Positions 45,308 to 54,268 are shown, counted from the stretch's first letter. The stretch: 64,000 nt of DNA from Sphingopyxis alaskensis RB2256 (GCF_000013985.1 NC_008048.1:682001-746000), one strand, 5' to 3'. Numbers and translations are program-made. The notes: generated from the sequence alone by a model not told the origin.

Positions 45308-45394
45308 GTCGCCCCCGCGAAGGCGGGGGCCGCTAGCGACATTTTGCTTCGACGCTGCGTGAACCGACAGCGGCCCCGCCTTCGCGGGGGCGAC
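45308..45394. repeat. REP-like inverted repeat, second full copy
   Basis: Arms identical to 1993-2088 (GTCGCCCCCGCGAAGG and complement). Sits between the surE stop (45399) and the channel start. Confidence 0.9.
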
Positions 45395-45398
45395 GATG

Positions 45399-46163
45399 CT
45401 AGCCAGCATAGGCCGCGCGGAGTGCGGCGAGCGAGGGGTCGTGCGTCAGGTCGAGCTGGAGCGGGGTGACCGAGATGAAGCGATCGTCGATCGCTTCCAG
45501 ATCGCTGTCGTGACCGAGGCTGTGCTCGATGCCGTGGAGGCCGAACCAGTAATAGGGATAGCCGCGCGGGTCCGTGCCCTCGACGATCGAGCCGCGACCA
45601 TAATCGTGAAAGCCCTGGCGCGTGACGCGGATTCCCTGCACCTCGGCGGCGGGGATCGCGGGGAAGTTGATGTTGATCAGCGTGCGCGGCGCCATGTCCA
45701 TCGTCATCAGCGGCGCGAGCACCCGGGCGCCCCATTGTTCGGCGGCCTCGAACGGGACGCTGTCGCCCATGCCTTCGCGCGCATAAACCTGACTCAGCGC
45801 AATCGAGCGGATGCCTGCGAGCGCGCCTTCGATTGCCGCCGAGACGGTGCCCGAATAGGTGATATCGTCGCCCAGATTGGCGCCGCGGTTGACGCCCGAG
45901 AGGATGAGGTCGGGCTTTTCGGGCATCAGCTTGCCGATCGCCATCATCACCGAATCGGTCGGCGTGCCGCTGCACGACCAGCGCCGCGGCCCATGTTCGC
46001 GGATGCGCACAGGGCGCGAGAGGGTGAGCGAATGGCCGGCGCCCGATTGCTCTTCGGCGGGGGCGCAGACCCAGATGTCGTCCGACAGCTGACGCGCGAT
46101 CGCTTCGAGCACCGCCATGCCGGGGGCGTGATAACCGTCGTCGTTGGTGAGGAGGATGCGCAT
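45399..46163 (-). CDS. surE: 5'/3'-nucleotidase SurE
   Basis: 254 residues: RILLTNDDGYHAPGM with the metal-binding Asp-Asp, VCAPAEEQSGAGHSLTL, LSGVNRGANLGDDITYSGTV and LININFPAI are classic SurE segments. Metal-dependent phosphatase for nucleotides, with stress and stationary-phase roles. It lies downstream of serS in the same direction; in many bacteria it precedes pcm. The start is the second of two adjacent ATG codons; the longer frame to 46220 lies in a repeat. Confidence 0.95.
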   Translation of the reverse strand: MRILLTNDDGYHAPGMAVLEAIARQLSDDIWVCAPAEEQSGAGHSLTLSRPVRIREHGPRRWSCSGTPTDSVMMAIGKLMPEKPDLILSGVNRGANLGDDITYSGTVSAAIEGALAGIRSIALSQVYAREGMGDSVPFEAAEQWGARVLAPLMTMDMAPRTLININFPAIPAAEVQGIRVTRQGFHDYGRGSIVEGTDPRGYPYYWFGLHGIEHSLGHDSDLEAIDDRFISVTPLQLDLTHDPSLAALRAAYAG

Positions 46164-46181
46164 CATTTTCTCTTTCTCGGT

Positions 46182-46265
46182 TCCGTTCGCATTGAGCGAA
46201 GTCGAGATGCCCATCGGCATGGCGCAAGGCCGTTGGGTGTCTCGACTTCGCTCGACACGAACGGG
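46182..46265. repeat. ERIC-like inverted repeat, copy 4
   Basis: Arms CCGTTCGCATTGAGCGAAGT and the related complement; between serS and surE. Confidence 0.9.
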
Positions 46266-46288
46266 AAAGTGGAGTCAGTTTAACCTTG

Positions 46289-47569
46289 TCAACCCAGGGG
46301 CGTCAGCCGGGTGATCCCGCCCATATAGGGCAGCAGCGCCGCCGGAATGTCGACGCTGCCGTCGGCCTGCTGGTAATTTTCGAGGATCGCGACGAGCGTG
46401 CGCCCGACCGCAAGACCCGAGCCGTTCAATGTGTGGACGAACTCATTGCCCTTGCCGCCCTCTCGCCGGAAGCGCGCGTTCATGCGGCGTGCCTGGAAAT
46501 CGCCGCAGTTCGAACAGCTCGAAATCTCGCGATAGGCGTTCTGGCCGGGCAGCCAGACTTCGAGATCGTAGGTCTTGCGTGCGGCAAAGCCCATGTCGCC
46601 GGCGCAGAGCAGCATCTTGCGATAGGGCAATTCGAGCGCTTCGAGGATGCTCTCGGCGGCGCGCGTCTTGCGTTCGAGTTCGGCGTCGCTGTCTTCGGGG
46701 CGGGTGATCGAGACCAGCTCGACCTTCCAGAACTGGTGCTGGCGGATATAGCCGCGCGTGTCGCGCCCCGCCGACCCCGCTTCGGAACGGAAGCAGGGGG
46801 TGAGCGCGGTCATGCGGATCGGCAGATCGGCCTCGGCCAATATCTGCTCGCGTACCGCATTTGTGAGGCTCATTTCGGAGGTCGAGATGAGCCAGAGGCC
46901 GTCGGTGGTCTGGAACAGATCCTCGCGGAACTTGGGAAGCTGCGTCGTTCCGAAAGCGGCGTCGTCGCGGACGAGCAGCGGCGTCGCACATTCGGTGTAT
47001 CCCGCCTCGATCGTCTGCCTGTCGAGCATGAACTGGCCGAGCGCGCGTTCGAGCCGCGCCATCGGGCCTTTGAGAAAGGCGAAGCGTGCGCCCGACATCT
47101 TCGCCGCCGTTTCGAAATCGAGACCGAGCGCGGGGGCGAAATCGGCATGTTCCAGCGGCGTGAAATCGAAGCTGCGCGGCGTGCCCCAGCGCGACAGTTC
47201 GACATTGCCCGCCTCGTCCTCGCCATCGGGCACGTCGTCGGCGGGGAGGTTGGGGAGCGCGGCGAGGCGGTCGTGGAGCGCCGCGAGCTGCGCGCGCTCG
47301 GCCTCTTCCCTGGCCGGGAGGGCGGCCTTCAGCGCGGCGACCTCGGCCTTCAGCGCCTCCGCCTTGTCCTTGTCGCCGGCGGCCATCGCCTGCCCGATGA
47401 GTTTCGAGGCTTCGTTGCGGCGCGCGAGTGCGGCCTGGATGTCGGTTTGCAGCGCGCGAAGTTCGGCATCGGCGGCGAGGATTTCGGCGGACAGCGGCGC
47501 AAGGCCGCGGCGCGCGAGGCCGGCGTCGAAGGCGTGCGGGTTGTCGCGGATCAGGCGGATGTCGTGCAT
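46289..47569 (-). CDS. serS: Serine--tRNA ligase
   Basis: 426 residues. N-terminal coiled coil (residues 30-100) and a class II catalytic core: [49 protein letters not shown] (motif 2), and motif 3 [17 protein letters not shown]. Charges tRNA-Ser and tRNA-Sec. ATG 47569 gives the usual start ([14 protein letters not shown]). surE follows after a repeat. Confidence 0.97.
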   Translation of the reverse strand: MHDIRLIRDNPHAFDAGLARRGLAPLSAEILAADAELRALQTDIQAALARRNEASKLIGQAMAAGDKDKAEALKAEVAALKAALPAREEAERAQLAALHDRLAALPNLPADDVPDGEDEAGNVELSRWGTPRSFDFTPLEHADFAPALGLDFETAAKMSGARFAFLKGPMARLERALGQFMLDRQTIEAGYTECATPLLVRDDAAFGTTQLPKFREDLFQTTDGLWLISTSEMSLTNAVREQILAEADLPIRMTALTPCFRSEAGSAGRDTRGYIRQHQFWKVELVSITRPEDSDAELERKTRAAESILEALELPYRKMLLCAGDMGFAARKTYDLEVWLPGQNAYREISSCSNCGDFQARRMNARFRREGGKGNEFVHTLNGSGLAVGRTLVAILENYQQADGSVDIPAALLPYMGGITRLTPLG

Positions 47570-47630
47570 GAGCGCGCTATGGCGTTACCGCCGGGCGCGC
47601 GCAACCCCGTTGCACCGGCGTCGCGGGCGT

Positions 47631-47659
47631 AAAAAAGGGCCGCCCCGAAGAGCGGCCCT
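47631..47659 (-). terminator. Intrinsic terminator of the repeat-rich surface protein gene
   Basis: On the minus strand GAGGGCCGCTC-TTCG-GGGCGGCCC is followed by TTTTTT. 47 bp beyond the gene stop. Confidence 0.85.
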
Positions 47660-47705
47660 CAGTTCGGTGGTCCGGGTTTGCCCCCTGACCGCCAGTGGAT
47701 TCGGA

Positions 47706-48950
47706 TCAGGCCGCGTCGGCGTTGTCGTCGGCCGCGGCGTCGTTGCGATTCGCCGCGCGGCGGCGCGCGACGAGCGCCGCGGCCGCGGCGCCGAACAACA
47801 GCAGCATCGGTGGCGCCGGAACCGGCGTGGGGTCGCCCGACGAACTGCTGGTGCTGCCGCCCGAGCTCGACGACGAGGAGGAGCTGGACGACGAGCTGCT
47901 GCTGCTCGACGAGGAGGAGCCGGTGCTGCCGGTCGAACCCCAGCTGCTGCTGCCGCCCGTGGCACCTGACGAGGTCGCGCCGCTCGACGTGCTGCTGCTC
48001 GACGAGGAGGAAGATGAGGAACTGCTGCTCGACGAGGAGCTGCCCGATCCGCCCGACGAGCTGCCGCTCGACCCGTTCGAGCCGCCCGAACTGCCGTGCG
48101 ACGACGATCCGCCCCAGCTTGAGCTGCCCTTTGACGAGCTACCGCCCGACGAGGAGGAGGAACTCGAAGAGGAAGAGGACGATGAACTCGACGACGAGCT
48201 GCTGCTCGACGATGAGGTGCTGACGCCCCCGGTCGAGGTCGACACGCCGCCCGTCGAGGTCGACACGCCGCCGGTTGAGGTCGAGACTCCGCCGGTTGAC
48301 GTCGAGACGCCGCCGGTTGAGGTGCTGACGCCCCCGGTGGATGTGCTGACGCCGCCGGTCGAGGTCGAGACGCCGCCGGTCGATGTCGAGGTGCTTACAC
48401 CGCCCGTCGAGGTCGAAACGCCACCCGTCGACGTCGATGTGCTGACGCCGCCCGTCGAGGTCGACACGCCGCCAGAGGTGCTGCTGCTCGTCGTGCTGAG
48501 CCCGCCTGTCGTCGTCGAGGTGACGACGATGCTGCCGCTGCTGCCGCCCGAACTGCCGCCGAAGAATCCGCCGAAAAACCCACCACCGAATCCGCCGCCG
48601 AATCCGCCGCCGATCACCGTGACGCCGCCGCCGCTGCCGCCGCCTTCCCAGCTCGCCTGCGGGAACGGGGCATAGGGGATTGGAGGCAGCGGGATCGTCT
48701 GCGTGACGACCTGCTGCTGCGGGGTTTCGGTGCGGATCACCCTTTTTGTCGTCACGACGCGGCGCACGCGCTTTACCGGCTTGCGTGCGGCGTGACGCTT
48801 GCGCACCACCTTCTTGCCGGTGCATGGCGAACATTTGACCGTCTGCGCGCGCGCCGAGGGAACATCGGCGACCTGCATCGCGCCGCTGCCGATAATCGCG
48901 CCGCCGCAGGTGCAGGCACAAAGCTTGGCGAGGGCCATCCGGACAGACAT
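47706..48950 (-). CDS. Ser/Thr/Gly-rich exported protein with PEP-CTERM-like tail
   Basis: 414 residues. A signal sequence (RMALAKLCACTCGGAIIGSG...), then a basic Cys-containing stretch (VKCSPCTGKKVVRKRHAARK), a Gly-rich segment (GGGFGGGFGGGFFGGFFGG), then VSTSTGG repeats (about 13) and long poly-Ser tracts, and finally DPTPVPAPPMLLLFG plus hydrophobic helix and RRR, which fits the PEP-CTERM (VPAP-type) sorting signal. Probably processed by exosortase/archaeosortase-like EpsH and displayed on the cell surface, likely glycosylated on Ser/Thr. Start ATG 48950. Own terminator follows. Confidence 0.8.
   Translation of the reverse strand: MSVRMALAKLCACTCGGAIIGSGAMQVADVPSARAQTVKCSPCTGKKVVRKRHAARKPVKRVRRVVTTKRVIRTETPQQQVVTQTIPLPPIPYAPFPQASWEGGGSGGGVTVIGGGFGGGFGGGFFGGFFGGSSGGSSGSIVVTSTTTGGLSTTSSSTSGGVSTSTGGVSTSTSTGGVSTSTGGVSTSTSTGGVSTSTGGVSTSTGGVSTSTGGVSTSTGGVSTSTGGVSTSTGGVSTSTGGVSTSSSSSSSSSSSSSSSSSSSSSSSGGSSSKGSSSWGGSSSHGSSGGSNGSSGSSSGGSGSSSSSSSSSSSSSSSSSTSSGATSSGATGGSSSWGSTGSTGSSSSSSSSSSSSSSSSSSSGGSTSSSSGDPTPVPAPPMLLLFGAAAAALVARRRAANRNDAAADDNADAA
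48226..48480 (-). repeat. In-gene tandem repeats encoding VSTSTGG
   Basis: About 13 degenerate 18-24 bp units of the type CGGCGGCGTCTCGACCTCGAC on the coding strand. Copy number probably varies by slippage, changing protein length without breaking the frame because unit sizes are multiples of three. Confidence 0.85.
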
Positions 48951-49378
48951 AGGTTCTTCTCTCTTTCCCGTTACAGGTGCGAAGCGCCAGCGATCCGGCA
49001 CCCCCGATCGGCTTTCGCTAGAAGCAGAAAGGCCAAAGCTTTGTGAACGCGGCAATCGCGTTAACCGCGTTTGCCTGTCCGACAGTGGGAAAGGGAGGGC
49101 GAAATCAACCAGAATTGCCACATCTGTCCCAAAACGGAACGTAAAAGGCAATGATTCTATGCGATTGGTTAATCTTCGGACCTAAATCACGGTCGCCGCG
49201 ACGGTACGGGGCGGCGCGACGTGGCGCGAGAATCGCCGCCGGTTCATCGCGGCTTCACGCCATATCGTTATCGGCGGCTTCGGTGCTTGTATCGTGGCAA
49301 GCGGCTGGTTATAGGCGCGCCACTCCCCGAGCCGCTTTGGCGGCGCGCCGGTGACAGGAAAGGACGCGAGAGCCCCTC
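48951..49378. other. 428-bp intergenic region upstream of dksA-like gene
   Basis: No convincing gene on either strand. It should hold the promoters of the divergent surface protein gene and the dksA-like gene. Notable are GCGGCAATCGCGTTAACCGC, a partly symmetric AT-containing stretch near 49048, and two GGCGCGCC palindromes (49315-49350) that can pair. Confidence 0.6.
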
Positions 49379-49840
49379 ATGCCGACCAAGATTGCCGATG
49401 TTGGCGCTGACGCGCTTCGCGAAGCCAAATCCAATCTCGATTCGGACTATGTCCCGAGCGACGACGAAGAGTTTATGAACGAGCGGCAGCAGGAATATTT
49501 CCGTGGCCTGCTCATCGCATGGAAAAAGTCGATTCTCAGCGAAGCCGAATCGACGCTGGCGCATTTGCAGGACGGTCCGCTGCGCGAGCCCGACCTTGCC
49601 GACCGCGCGTCGAGCGAGACCGACTGGGCGATCGAACTTCGCACCCGCGACCGCCAGCGCAAGCTGATCGCCAAGATCGACGCGGCGATCCGCCGTATCG
49701 ACGAGGGCGAATATGGCTATTGCGCGGTGACCGGCGAACCGATCTCGCTGGCGCGGCTGCAGGCGCGGCCGATCGCGACGATGACGCTGGAGGCGCAGGA
49801 GCGCCACGAGCGCAACGAACGCATTTCGCGCGAGGATTGA
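49379..49840 (+). CDS. dksA: DksA/TraR family protein without zinc-finger cysteines
   Basis: 153 residues. Coiled-coil N-terminal part with the YFRGLLIAWKKSILSEAEST and DLADRASSETDWAIELRTRD motif (the two acidic tip residues Asp-x-x-Asp present), then a C-terminal zinc-finger region where only one of the four cysteines remains (YGYCAVTGEPISLARLQARP; ATMTLEAQE in place of the second Cys pair). This is like zinc-independent DksA2-type proteins. It binds RNA polymerase through the secondary channel and mediates ppGpp effects. ATG 49379, GGAAAGG upstream. Confidence 0.92.
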   Translation: MPTKIADVGADALREAKSNLDSDYVPSDDEEFMNERQQEYFRGLLIAWKKSILSEAESTLAHLQDGPLREPDLADRASSETDWAIELRTRDRQRKLIAKIDAAIRRIDEGEYGYCAVTGEPISLARLQARPIATMTLEAQERHERNERISRED

Positions 49841-49928
49841 TCGCGCGCATCCGCGCCGCCCATTTACGTTTCAGCAACTGCGCTACCCTAGATTCCGTGC
49901 CGCAACGACACGGAAATGGGGCGCAGCC

Positions 49929-50318
49929 ATGGATTCGCAACGGCCAGCAACATTGGACGAAGAGGTCGCGGCGCTATCGCGCAGTGCCGATCGCGACAGC
50001 TTGTTCATGCAGGCCGAGATGGCGCTCGGCGGGCGGCCCGGACGCACCACGGTGCGCGTACGCAACCTGTCGCCGGGCGGGATGCTTGCCGAAGCCATGG
50101 TGGCGGTCGAGCAAGGCGCAGCGGTTGAGGTGGATCTGCGCAACATCGGCCCGGTTGCAGGCCGCGTGATCTGGGTCGGCGAGGGCAAGTTCGGAATCGC
50201 GTTCGACCGGCTGGTCGATCCGCGGGCGGTGCGTCGTCAACTGGTGTCGGGGTCCGACCTGCCGCCCCATCTGCGGCAACGAGGGGCGGTCGGCGACCCC
50301 TTCCATCGCCGGCGCTGA
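49929..50318 (+). CDS. PilZ domain protein
   Basis: 129 residues, a single PilZ-like beta barrel: TTVRVRNLSPGGMLAEAMVA contains the NxSxxG core of PilZ, and GRVIWVGEGKFGIAFDRL the closing strands. The classic RxxxR c-di-GMP loop is not obvious (RSADRDSLFMQAE before the domain), so binding of c-di-GMP is uncertain. Monocistronic, downstream of the dksA-like gene. Confidence 0.8.
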   Translation: MDSQRPATLDEEVAALSRSADRDSLFMQAEMALGGRPGRTTVRVRNLSPGGMLAEAMVAVEQGAAVEVDLRNIGPVAGRVIWVGEGKFGIAFDRLVDPRAVRRQLVSGSDLPPHLRQRGAVGDPFHRRR

Positions 50319-50362
50319 TGCGTCCCGTGGCGGGCGGCGTCAGTCGGCGATAGCGCTGGCGA

Positions 50363-50521
50363 TCATCCGATCGCGAGCATCTCTTCCTTGAGTTTCAGTT
50401 TTTGCTTCTTGAGCTGCGCCAGTACGCCGGTATCGGGGGCGGGGCGGCGTTCTTCATTCGCAATTTTCGCATCGAGGTCCGCATGGCGGGATTTCAGGGT
50501 GGAAAGGTGCGACCTGCTCAT
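50363..50521 (-). CDS. DUF465/YdcH family small protein
   Basis: 52 residues: SRSHLSTLKSRHADLDAKIA, then VLAQLKKQKLKLKEEMLAIG. Two-helix coiled coil typical of DUF465/YdcH. GGAGAATG gives the Shine-Dalgarno overlap with the start. A second DUF465 gene lies 126 bp away in divergent orientation (50647). Function unknown. Confidence 0.85.
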   Translation of the reverse strand: MSRSHLSTLKSRHADLDAKIANEERRPAPDTGVLAQLKKQKLKLKEEMLAIG

Positions 50522-50646
50522 TTGGCATTCTCCTTTTTCGACTCGATGGGCAGAGCCGAGTAAATCATGAATCGGCCGGAATGTCGTTACGATTCGGCCA
50601 GTCGGTCCCCGTTGCGGACCAATGGTGAACGTGGCAGGGTTGCCGC

Positions 50647-50844
50647 GTGAGCCCCGAAGAGATCAGCCAGCGCCTCGAACTTCTGCGCATCGAGCACCGC
50701 GACCTCGACGCCGCGATCATCGCGCTCGCCAGCGCGGCGGTTTCCGACCAGCTCCAGCTCGCGCGGCTCAAGAAACGCAAGCTTAAGCTGCGCGACGAGA
50801 TCGCCTGGTGCGAGGATCAGCTGCTCCCCGACATCATCGCCTGA
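50647..50844 (+). CDS. DUF465/YdcH family small protein, second copy
   Basis: 65 residues from a GTG (preceded by AGGG at 7 nt): SPEEISQRLELLRIEHRDLD, LQLARLKKRKLKLRDEIAWC. Same two-helix fold as the divergent neighbour; the pair forms a DUF465 tandem. The GTG could be overlooked by gene callers. Confidence 0.82.
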   Translation: MSPEEISQRLELLRIEHRDLDAAIIALASAAVSDQLQLARLKKRKLKLRDEIAWCEDQLLPDIIA

Positions 50845-50934
50845 ACGCATCGGTCAAAGCGGGACAGCCGCGGTTTCAGATTTCATGGTTAGCGCCATTG
50901 CCCGATCCATGTTCGGCGTGGCATTTCCACCGTC

Positions 50935-51417
50935 ATGGACGACGAACGAACGGGCCTGATGACGCGGAGCAGCTCCGTGCAGCGCGCCCAGGTCGAAAAT
51001 CTCTATGTCGAGGCGATGTTGCTCGCCGACGAGGCGCACGCGGCCTTTGCCGCGCAGCGCGACCTGGGCCTTGGCGAGGATGGCGCGCGGAAAGGCGATG
51101 CGCTGGCGCAGATTTCATTGGCGTGCGAATCGCTGAAGACGACAACGCGGCTGATGCACATCATCGCCTGGTTGCTCCACCGCCGCGCGATGCTGGCGGG
51201 GGATCCCGGCGCTGGCCCCGGTGACAGTGCGGCGCGGATTGGCGAACCGGTGGTGGCCGACTGGGCAGTCTGCGCCAGTTTCGATGCGTCGCTTCGCCGC
51301 ATCATCGGCGCGAGCGAGCGCCTGTTCGAGCGGATCGCGCTGATCGAGGCGGGCTGGAACGCCCCCGCGGCGACGCCCGTGCAGCAGTTGCTGGCCCGGC
51401 TCGAAGCGCGGCTTTGA
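50935..51417 (+). CDS. DUF1465 family protein
   Basis: 160 residues, all helical: SVQRAQVENLYVEAMLLADE, YGG-less core ISLACESLKTTTRLMHIIAW, LRRIIGASERLFERIALIEA. This matches DUF1465, an alphaproteobacterial family; its Caulobacter relative is linked to cell-cycle regulation. Function here unknown. Confidence 0.85.
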   Translation: MDDERTGLMTRSSSVQRAQVENLYVEAMLLADEAHAAFAAQRDLGLGEDGARKGDALAQISLACESLKTTTRLMHIIAWLLHRRAMLAGDPGAGPGDSAARIGEPVVADWAVCASFDASLRRIIGASERLFERIALIEAGWNAPAATPVQQLLARLEARL

Positions 51418-51560
51418 CGCGCCCGCGCGCGGGCGGCGCAGCGGGCCCGCGTTCCCCCCCTCGACGGACCGCCTTGTGCAGCCACAGCTTGCCATAATGA
51501 CCATTTTATGAACTATTGGCGGCGGGTTGCTTCATCATCCTTATTGACGGGGGGAAGCGC

Positions 51561-51701
51561 ATGGCGAATGACGGGGACAAGCGGGCGAAGACCGAACGAC
51601 GGGCGGGCGATCGCCGCGTCGCCGACGATCCCGATTTCAAGGGGCCGGAGCGTCGCAAGGGCGACCGGCGCACAGACAAGGACCGCCGATCGGGCGATTG
51701 A
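51561..51701 (+). CDS. Small charged protein with RRxGDRR-type repeats
   Basis: 46 residues from ATG 51561: ANDGDKRAKTERRAGDRRVA, DFKGPERRKGDRRTDKDRRS. Three RR(x)GDRR/DRR blocks make it strongly polar and probably unstructured. GGGGGAAGC lies 6 nt upstream. Such short sequences occur next to PilZ genes in sphingomonads. Overlaps the region just before the DsbA gene. Confidence 0.6.
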   Translation: MANDGDKRAKTERRAGDRRVADDPDFKGPERRKGDRRTDKDRRSGD

Positions 51702-51736
51702 GCGCGGAAGCAGCGGGCGCCGACGGGAGAAATGAC

Positions 51737-52429
51737 ATGGCCGAGATGCGGACGCCGCGCCTGAGCGTCGATATCGTGTCCGACGTCATGTGCCCCTGGT
51801 GCATCATCGGCTGGTTGAAGTTCGAGCGGGTGATGGATCATTTCGACGGGCGGCTCGATTTCCGCGTCCAGTGGCATCCCTTCGAGCTCAACCCCGATAT
51901 GCCGCCCGAAGGCGAGGATGCCGCCGCGCATGTCATGCGCAAATATGGCATCAGCGCCGAACAGAGCCGCGCCAATACGGGCCGGCTCGCCGCCATTGCC
52001 GGCGAACTGGGTTTCGCCTTCAACCGCGGACCGGGTTTCCGGATGCGCAACAGTTTCGACGCGCACCGTCTGCTGACCTGGGCGGGCGCCAGCGAGGTGC
52101 CGGACCAGGCGGCGCCGACCGGTGTGCAGACCGCGCTCAAGCTGGCGTTGTTCAGGGCGCATTTCACCGACAATCGCGATGTCAGCGACCATGATGTGCT
52201 CGCCGATGTCGCGGCGTCGGTCGGACTCGACCGCGCGCGCGCAGCCGCCATATTGGCCTCGGACGAGTTCGGCGCGATGGTGCGGACCGAAGAGAGCTGG
52301 TGGGCCGACCGCAACATCACCGGGGTGCCCGCTTTCATCCTCGGCGGGCAGATGCTGGTGCCGGGGGCGCAGGACCCCGAGGTGTTCATCCGCGTGATCG
52401 AGAAGAAGGTGCTCGCGCCCGCTGCGTGA
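51737..52429 (+). CDS. DsbA-family oxidoreductase (FrnE type)
   Basis: 230 residues. Thioredoxin-like fold with insertion, active site VSDVMCPWCIIG (CPWC), then IQWHPFELNPDMPPEG-type segment and the cis-Pro region ITGVPAFILGGQMLVPGAQD. No signal peptide, so a cytoplasmic 2-hydroxychromene-2-carboxylate isomerase/FrnE-like thiol oxidoreductase, often linked to stress or polyketide pathways. ATG 51737 with GGGAGAAATGAC. Function beyond the redox motif uncertain. Confidence 0.9.
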   Translation: MAEMRTPRLSVDIVSDVMCPWCIIGWLKFERVMDHFDGRLDFRVQWHPFELNPDMPPEGEDAAAHVMRKYGISAEQSRANTGRLAAIAGELGFAFNRGPGFRMRNSFDAHRLLTWAGASEVPDQAAPTGVQTALKLALFRAHFTDNRDVSDHDVLADVAASVGLDRARAAAILASDEFGAMVRTEESWWADRNITGVPAFILGGQMLVPGAQDPEVFIRVIEKKVLAPAA

Positions 52430-52513
52430 CGTGTCTTGCATGGCCCGCACCCCGTGAGGGGAAGAGTCCATTTCTTCGGGATTTTTCAAGGACTGCGCCC
52501 TAAGGCGGGGCGG

Positions 52514-54103
52514 ATGAGGCTAATCGGGGCGAAGCGATGGAGGGCGGGTGGCGCCCCCGCATTCGTGCGGCTCGTGGCGGCCGTTCTGCTGTTCGGCGGC
52601 GGCTATGCCGTCGCGAACCGTTTCCAGCTGATCCACAGCGTCGCCTATCGCCTTGCCGCGGGCGATGTGCCCAGCGCCGCGACGGCCCTGCTTTTCCTTG
52701 CCTTTCAGGCGGCTGTCTTCCTGGCGGCGCTGGTGCTTTTTCCGCGGCGCTGGGCGGCGGTGCTGCTGGTGCTCGCGGGCGCCTCGATCCTCGTCAACAC
52801 CGGTTATGCGCAGCTTGTCGCCGAGCTGCTCGACGCGGGGTCGCTCGCATGGCTGTGGGCCGAAGCGCGGCAGGCGGGCAATGCCGCGGGCGAGTTCGGC
52901 GGCGAATTGCCTTGGGTCGCGGTACAGGTCGCGGCGGCGCTGGCGTTGTTCGTCGCCGCACGGCGGCTGGCGCGGCGCGCGGCGCACTGGCCGTGGGGCG
53001 GCGGCTGGGCGGCGGCGACGCTCGCGCTGCTCATCGTGCCGAGCATCGCCTATCGCCACGCCGCGCTGTGGCCCGAGGGCGCCGAGCGCAGCCTCTATGG
53101 GCTGGCTATCGACCTTGCGGGTGCGCCGCCGCCGCCGCCGCGCGGCGCGGTCGAGCTGGCGCCGCGCGCGCCGCCGGACGCGCCGCGGCATATCGTGTGG
53201 GTGATCGACGAGAGTGTCGCCGAAGCGCCTTTCCGGCGGCTGATCGCGCCGACGCTGGCGGACACGCCGCACCTCGACTTCGGGGTCGCGGCGGCGATGG
53301 GGCATTGCAGCGCGCCGGCGCAGGTCGCGCTGCGCTCGGGCATCGATGTGCGCCGCGTCGATACGGACACCGACCTGCGCCGCACGCCATCGATCTGGGC
53401 CTATGCCAAGGCGGCGGGCTATCGCACGGTGATGATCGACGGGCAGACGACGGGCGCCCCGCAGAACCTCCTGCTGCCGCCCGAACGGGCGCTCATCGAC
53501 GCCTATCGCGCGATGCCCGGCGGAATCGACACCGACCTGACGATGGCCGACGCGATCAATCAAGGCCTGAAAAGGGACGAAAGGACATTTACCTATGCCG
53601 TGCTGCGCGGGGTCCATTTCCAGTATCGCGATCATTATCCCGCGGGCACCCTTCCGGCCGATGCTCCCGTCGCGCTGCAATATGCGACGGCGCTCCGATG
53701 GTCGAAGGCACGCTTTTTCTCGCGGCTGCTCGCCGGGGTCGACCGCGCGGGCGTCGCGATCGTCTATACGTCGGACCATGGGCAGAATCTGACGCCCGGC
53801 GCGCTGCCGCATTGCAGCCGCGCGCCCGTCGCCGACGAGTTTCGCGTGCCGCTGCTCGCCTTTCTGCCGCCGCGGCTCGCCGCGCGCTACGGCGATGCGC
53901 CGCGCGCGGGCCATTCGGTGAGCCAGATTTTCCCGGCAACGCTGATCTGGATGGGATATGACGCGGCGGCGGTCACCGCGCGCTATGACCGCGACCTGAC
54001 GCAGCCGACGGCGCGCTTCGTCTGGTTCGGGCGCACGGTGATCCCGACCGGCGGCGAGACGGCGATCGACGTCACCGCGGGCCCCCATTTCCCCGGACGT
54101 TGA
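52514..54103 (+). CDS. Membrane sulfatase/phosphoethanolamine-transferase-like protein
   Basis: 529 residues. Five N-terminal membrane helices (residues 17-190) and a C-terminal sulfatase-fold domain (PF00884): HIVWVIDESVAEAPFRRLIA, MGHCSAPAQVALRSGID (nucleophile Ser/Cys region, not the usual Thr), and VAIVYTSDHGQNLTPGALPH with the metal DHG. Resembles lipid A or LPS phosphoethanolamine transferases, but may act on other glycolipids. ATG 52514. Confidence 0.8.
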   Translation: MRLIGAKRWRAGGAPAFVRLVAAVLLFGGGYAVANRFQLIHSVAYRLAAGDVPSAATALLFLAFQAAVFLAALVLFPRRWAAVLLVLAGASILVNTGYAQLVAELLDAGSLAWLWAEARQAGNAAGEFGGELPWVAVQVAAALALFVAARRLARRAAHWPWGGGWAAATLALLIVPSIAYRHAALWPEGAERSLYGLAIDLAGAPPPPPRGAVELAPRAPPDAPRHIVWVIDESVAEAPFRRLIAPTLADTPHLDFGVAAAMGHCSAPAQVALRSGIDVRRVDTDTDLRRTPSIWAYAKAAGYRTVMIDGQTTGAPQNLLLPPERALIDAYRAMPGGIDTDLTMADAINQGLKRDERTFTYAVLRGVHFQYRDHYPAGTLPADAPVALQYATALRWSKARFFSRLLAGVDRAGVAIVYTSDHGQNLTPGALPHCSRAPVADEFRVPLLAFLPPRLAARYGDAPRAGHSVSQIFPATLIWMGYDAAAVTARYDRDLTQPTARFVWFGRTVIPTGGETAIDVTAGPHFPGR

Positions 54104-54112
54104 CCGTGCAGA

Positions 54113-54268
54113 TCAGTGCGCGCGCGGGCGCGGCGGTCCGGCGATCAGCTTGTTGAGCGTCGCGAGGCGGCGGCGCGCTTCGGTCCAGTCGCGTTCGGGA
54201 TGCGCCTGAATCTGGTTCAGGAGCACGCGCACCTCCTTGCGGCGGTCGCCTTCGGTTACGGCCTGCAT
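54113..54268 (-). CDS. Small conserved protein
   Basis: 51 residues: MQAVTEGDRRKEVRVLLNQI, QAHPERDWTEARRRLATLNK, ending in basic residues. GAAAGGAG at 7 nt before the ATG supports it. Soluble helical, no domain recognised. Lies between the sulfatase-like gene (converging) and a membrane protein gene (diverging). Confidence 0.6.
   Translation of the reverse strand: MQAVTEGDRRKEVRVLLNQIQAHPERDWTEARRRLATLNKLIAGPPRPRAH

Noticed and set aside
47695..48675. Acidic/proline-rich plus-strand frame (326 codons)
   Set aside because: Complement of the VSTSTGG/poly-Ser repeats of the real minus-strand gene; the minus gene has a signal peptide, PEP-CTERM-like tail and terminator.
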